From assembly GCA_030603185.1 (NCBI GenBank), contig JAUVYG010000010.1, forward strand, positions 1 to 34,700: DNA of 34,700 nt, written 5' to 3'. Source of the stretch: Actinomycetota bacterium. GTDB lineage: Bacteria > Actinomycetota > JAUVYG01. A program made the translations under genes and the position numbers. Numbering within the stretch: position 1 is the first letter of the stretch; every line of letters begins with the position of its first letter. Shown one piece after another: positions 33,406 through 34,700 of this stretch. The notes beneath the pieces were generated by a model, which was not told the origin of the DNA, made no database searches, and saw only the letters and a list, made by a program, of their open reading frames with translations.

Positions 33406-34700
33406 ATAACCAACAAAGATTTAGAGACCATTCTTGTATTGGATTTTGGGGCTCAGTACGCCCAACTTATCGCGAGACGAGTACGTGAGTGCAAGGTCTA
33501 CTCTGAAATAGTCCCTGCTGACATCTCGGCAGCCAAGATCAAGGAGAGGGCGCCCAAGGGAATCATTCTGTCGGGCGGTCCAGCCAGTGTCTATGAGTCG
33601 GGCGCACCGGAGATCGATCCAGGTCTATTCGAGCTTGGAATACCGATCCTCGGCATTTGCTACGGGATGCAGCTGATGGCCAAGACCCTTGGCGGAAATG
33701 TTGCACATAACGACGTTGCTGAGTACGGCCACACACCCTTTAGCACGATGGGTTCATCTCCCCTACTCAAAGAGCTGCCCGAGCAGTACGACGTCTGGAT
33801 GAGTCACAGAGACGGAGTGGACAAGGCTCCTGATGGATTCTCAGTGATCGGGAAGACCGAATCCACGCTGATAGCGGCCATGCACAATATTGAAAAGGGC
33901 TTATATGCAGTCCAATACCATCCCGAGGTCGGCCATACCGAGCACGGGATTGATGTGCTCAAAAACTTTCTGTATGACGCCTGCGATTGCCTACCCAGTT
34001 GGACCAGGCTATCCATCATCGAGGAAGCAATCGAAGGAATTCGTAGGCAAGTCGGCGACAATCGAGCTATCTGCGCCCTTTCAGGCGGAGTTGACTCGTC
34101 AGTGGCAGCCCTACTCTTGCAGCGTGCAATAGGCGACAAGCTGACATGCATCTTCGTCGACCATGGTCTACTTCGACATGGCGAGGGTGAAGCTGTCGAG
34201 TCGACCTTCCGTGAGCATTTCAAGATCGACCTCATTCACGTAAAGGCTCAGAAGGAATTCTTGGATGCTCTGGCCGGGGTAACCGATCCAGAGAAGAAAC
34301 GTAAGATCATCGGCGAGAAATTCATTCGCACCTTTGAAGCAGAAGAAAAGAAGATCGATGACGCGAAGTTCCTTGTGCAGGGCACGCTGTACCCCGACGT
34401 GATCGAGAGTGGCACCAAGAGTGCTGCAAAGATTAAAACTCATCACAACGTAGGCGGTCTACCTGACGACATGGAATTCGAACTGGTTGAACCTCTAAGA
34501 TCATTGTTCAAAGACGAGGTGCGTGCAGTTGGGGAAGAGCTCGGTCTTCCCGATGAGATCACTTGGCGCCAACCGTTCCCCGGACCAGGTCTGGCTGTCC
34601 GCATCATCGGAGATATCACCCAGGAGCGCTTGGACACTCTCCGTGCTGCCGATGCTATTGTGATCGACGAGATCAAAAAAGCTGGCCTCTATCGTGAGAT
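33406..34700 (+). CDS. guaA: GMP synthase (glutamine-hydrolysing), 3' end outside the window
   Basis: Converts XMP to GMP. Visible: the glutamine amidotransferase domain with Cys85 (GICYGMQ), H172 and E174 (YHPEVGHTE); the ATP pyrophosphatase domain with the PP-loop ALSGGVDSS; and part of the dimerisation domain ([14 protein letters not shown]). About 431 codons are present of the usual 510-530. No ATG, GTG or TTG in this frame precedes the first conserved strand [20 protein letters not shown] stands 5 nt before ATA 33406, so ATA is the likely start; the next TTG (33439) would remove that strand. It follows guaB3 by 10 nt. Confidence 0.95.
   Translation, partial: MTNKDLETILVLDFGAQYAQLIARRVRECKVYSEIVPADISAAKIKERAPKGIILSGGPASVYESGAPEIDPGLFELGIPILGICYGMQLMAKTLGGNVAHNDVAEYGHTPFSTMGSSPLLKELPEQYDVWMSHRDGVDKAPDGFSVIGKTESTLIAAMHNIEKGLYAVQYHPEVGHTEHGIDVLKNFLYDACDCLPSWTRLSIIEEAIEGIRRQVGDNRAICALSGGVDSSVAALLLQRAIGDKLTCIFVDHGLLRHGEGEAVESTFREHFKIDLIHVKAQKEFLDALAGVTDPEKKRKIIGEKFIRTFEAEEKKIDDAKFLVQGTLYPDVIESGTKSAAKIKTHHNVGGLPDDMEFELVEPLRSLFKDEVRAVGEELGLPDEITWRQPFPGPGLAVRIIGDITQERLDTLRAADAIVIDEIKKAGLYRE

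Overview
The window looks like a housekeeping stretch of a deep-branching or environmental member of the Actinomycetota. This is inferred from gene content, not proven. The pointers are a Dcd that resembles the mycobacterial bifunctional dCTP deaminase/dUTPase, a GuaB3-type IMP dehydrogenase paralogue just before guaA, an MTA phosphorylase resembling the mycobacterial one, an eRF1-like protein with a GGWSQ loop, and a SigB/SigF-like promoter before an RsbV/RsbW pair. A fliM gene suggests a flagellated cell or ancestor. Base composition is moderate. Starts are diverse: many are TTG or GTG, one is probably CTG and one possibly ATA. Several genes lack a Shine-Dalgarno (SD) sequence but carry a TANNNT element 6-8 nt before the ATG, as expected for leaderless mRNAs. 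No tRNA, rRNA, IS element, prophage or CRISPR array was seen.

Left part, minus strand (1-8684), read from right to left: an ACT-domain protein, a small membrane protein, a UPF0210 (PFL) protein and a beta-propeller lipoprotein form one tight operon. A small acidic-tailed membrane protein, hemB, dcd, fliM, hemL and two overlapping small transporters follow. A 2[4Fe-4S] ferredoxin with its own promoter and terminator comes last. hemB and hemL serve tetrapyrrole synthesis; fliM is out of its usual flagellar context.

Middle part (8860-17200), mostly plus strand: DUF951, VanZ, a minus-strand eRF1-like protein, a YhaM-type exoribonuclease, a ZIP metal transporter split by an in-frame TGA, and MgtC. 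Then comes a group that handles adenosyl compounds: MTA phosphorylase, a PfkB kinase, a CBS protein, a SAM hydrolase and panB. cobT lies on the minus strand behind a cobalamin riboswitch whose translational switch can be read in the sequence.

Right part (18600-34700): anti-anti-sigma factor, anti-sigma kinase and RNase D, followed by a G-rich, hairpin-rich convergent spacer and a divergent MMPL exporter. Next are the tRNA t6A genes tsaE, tsaB and a rimI-tsaD fusion, then a tiny lipoprotein, a CPA2 antiporter, groES-groEL under a CIRCE operator, an HtrA-like protease, a DUF6941 protein, a His/Asp-rich lipoprotein, and guaB3-guaA (guaA runs off the window). The least explained items are a 28-codon minus-strand ORF ending in a CxxC motif with its own terminator (31262-31402), the structured leader before guaB3, the split ZIP gene, the guaA start, and the G-quadruplex spacer at 20747-20774.
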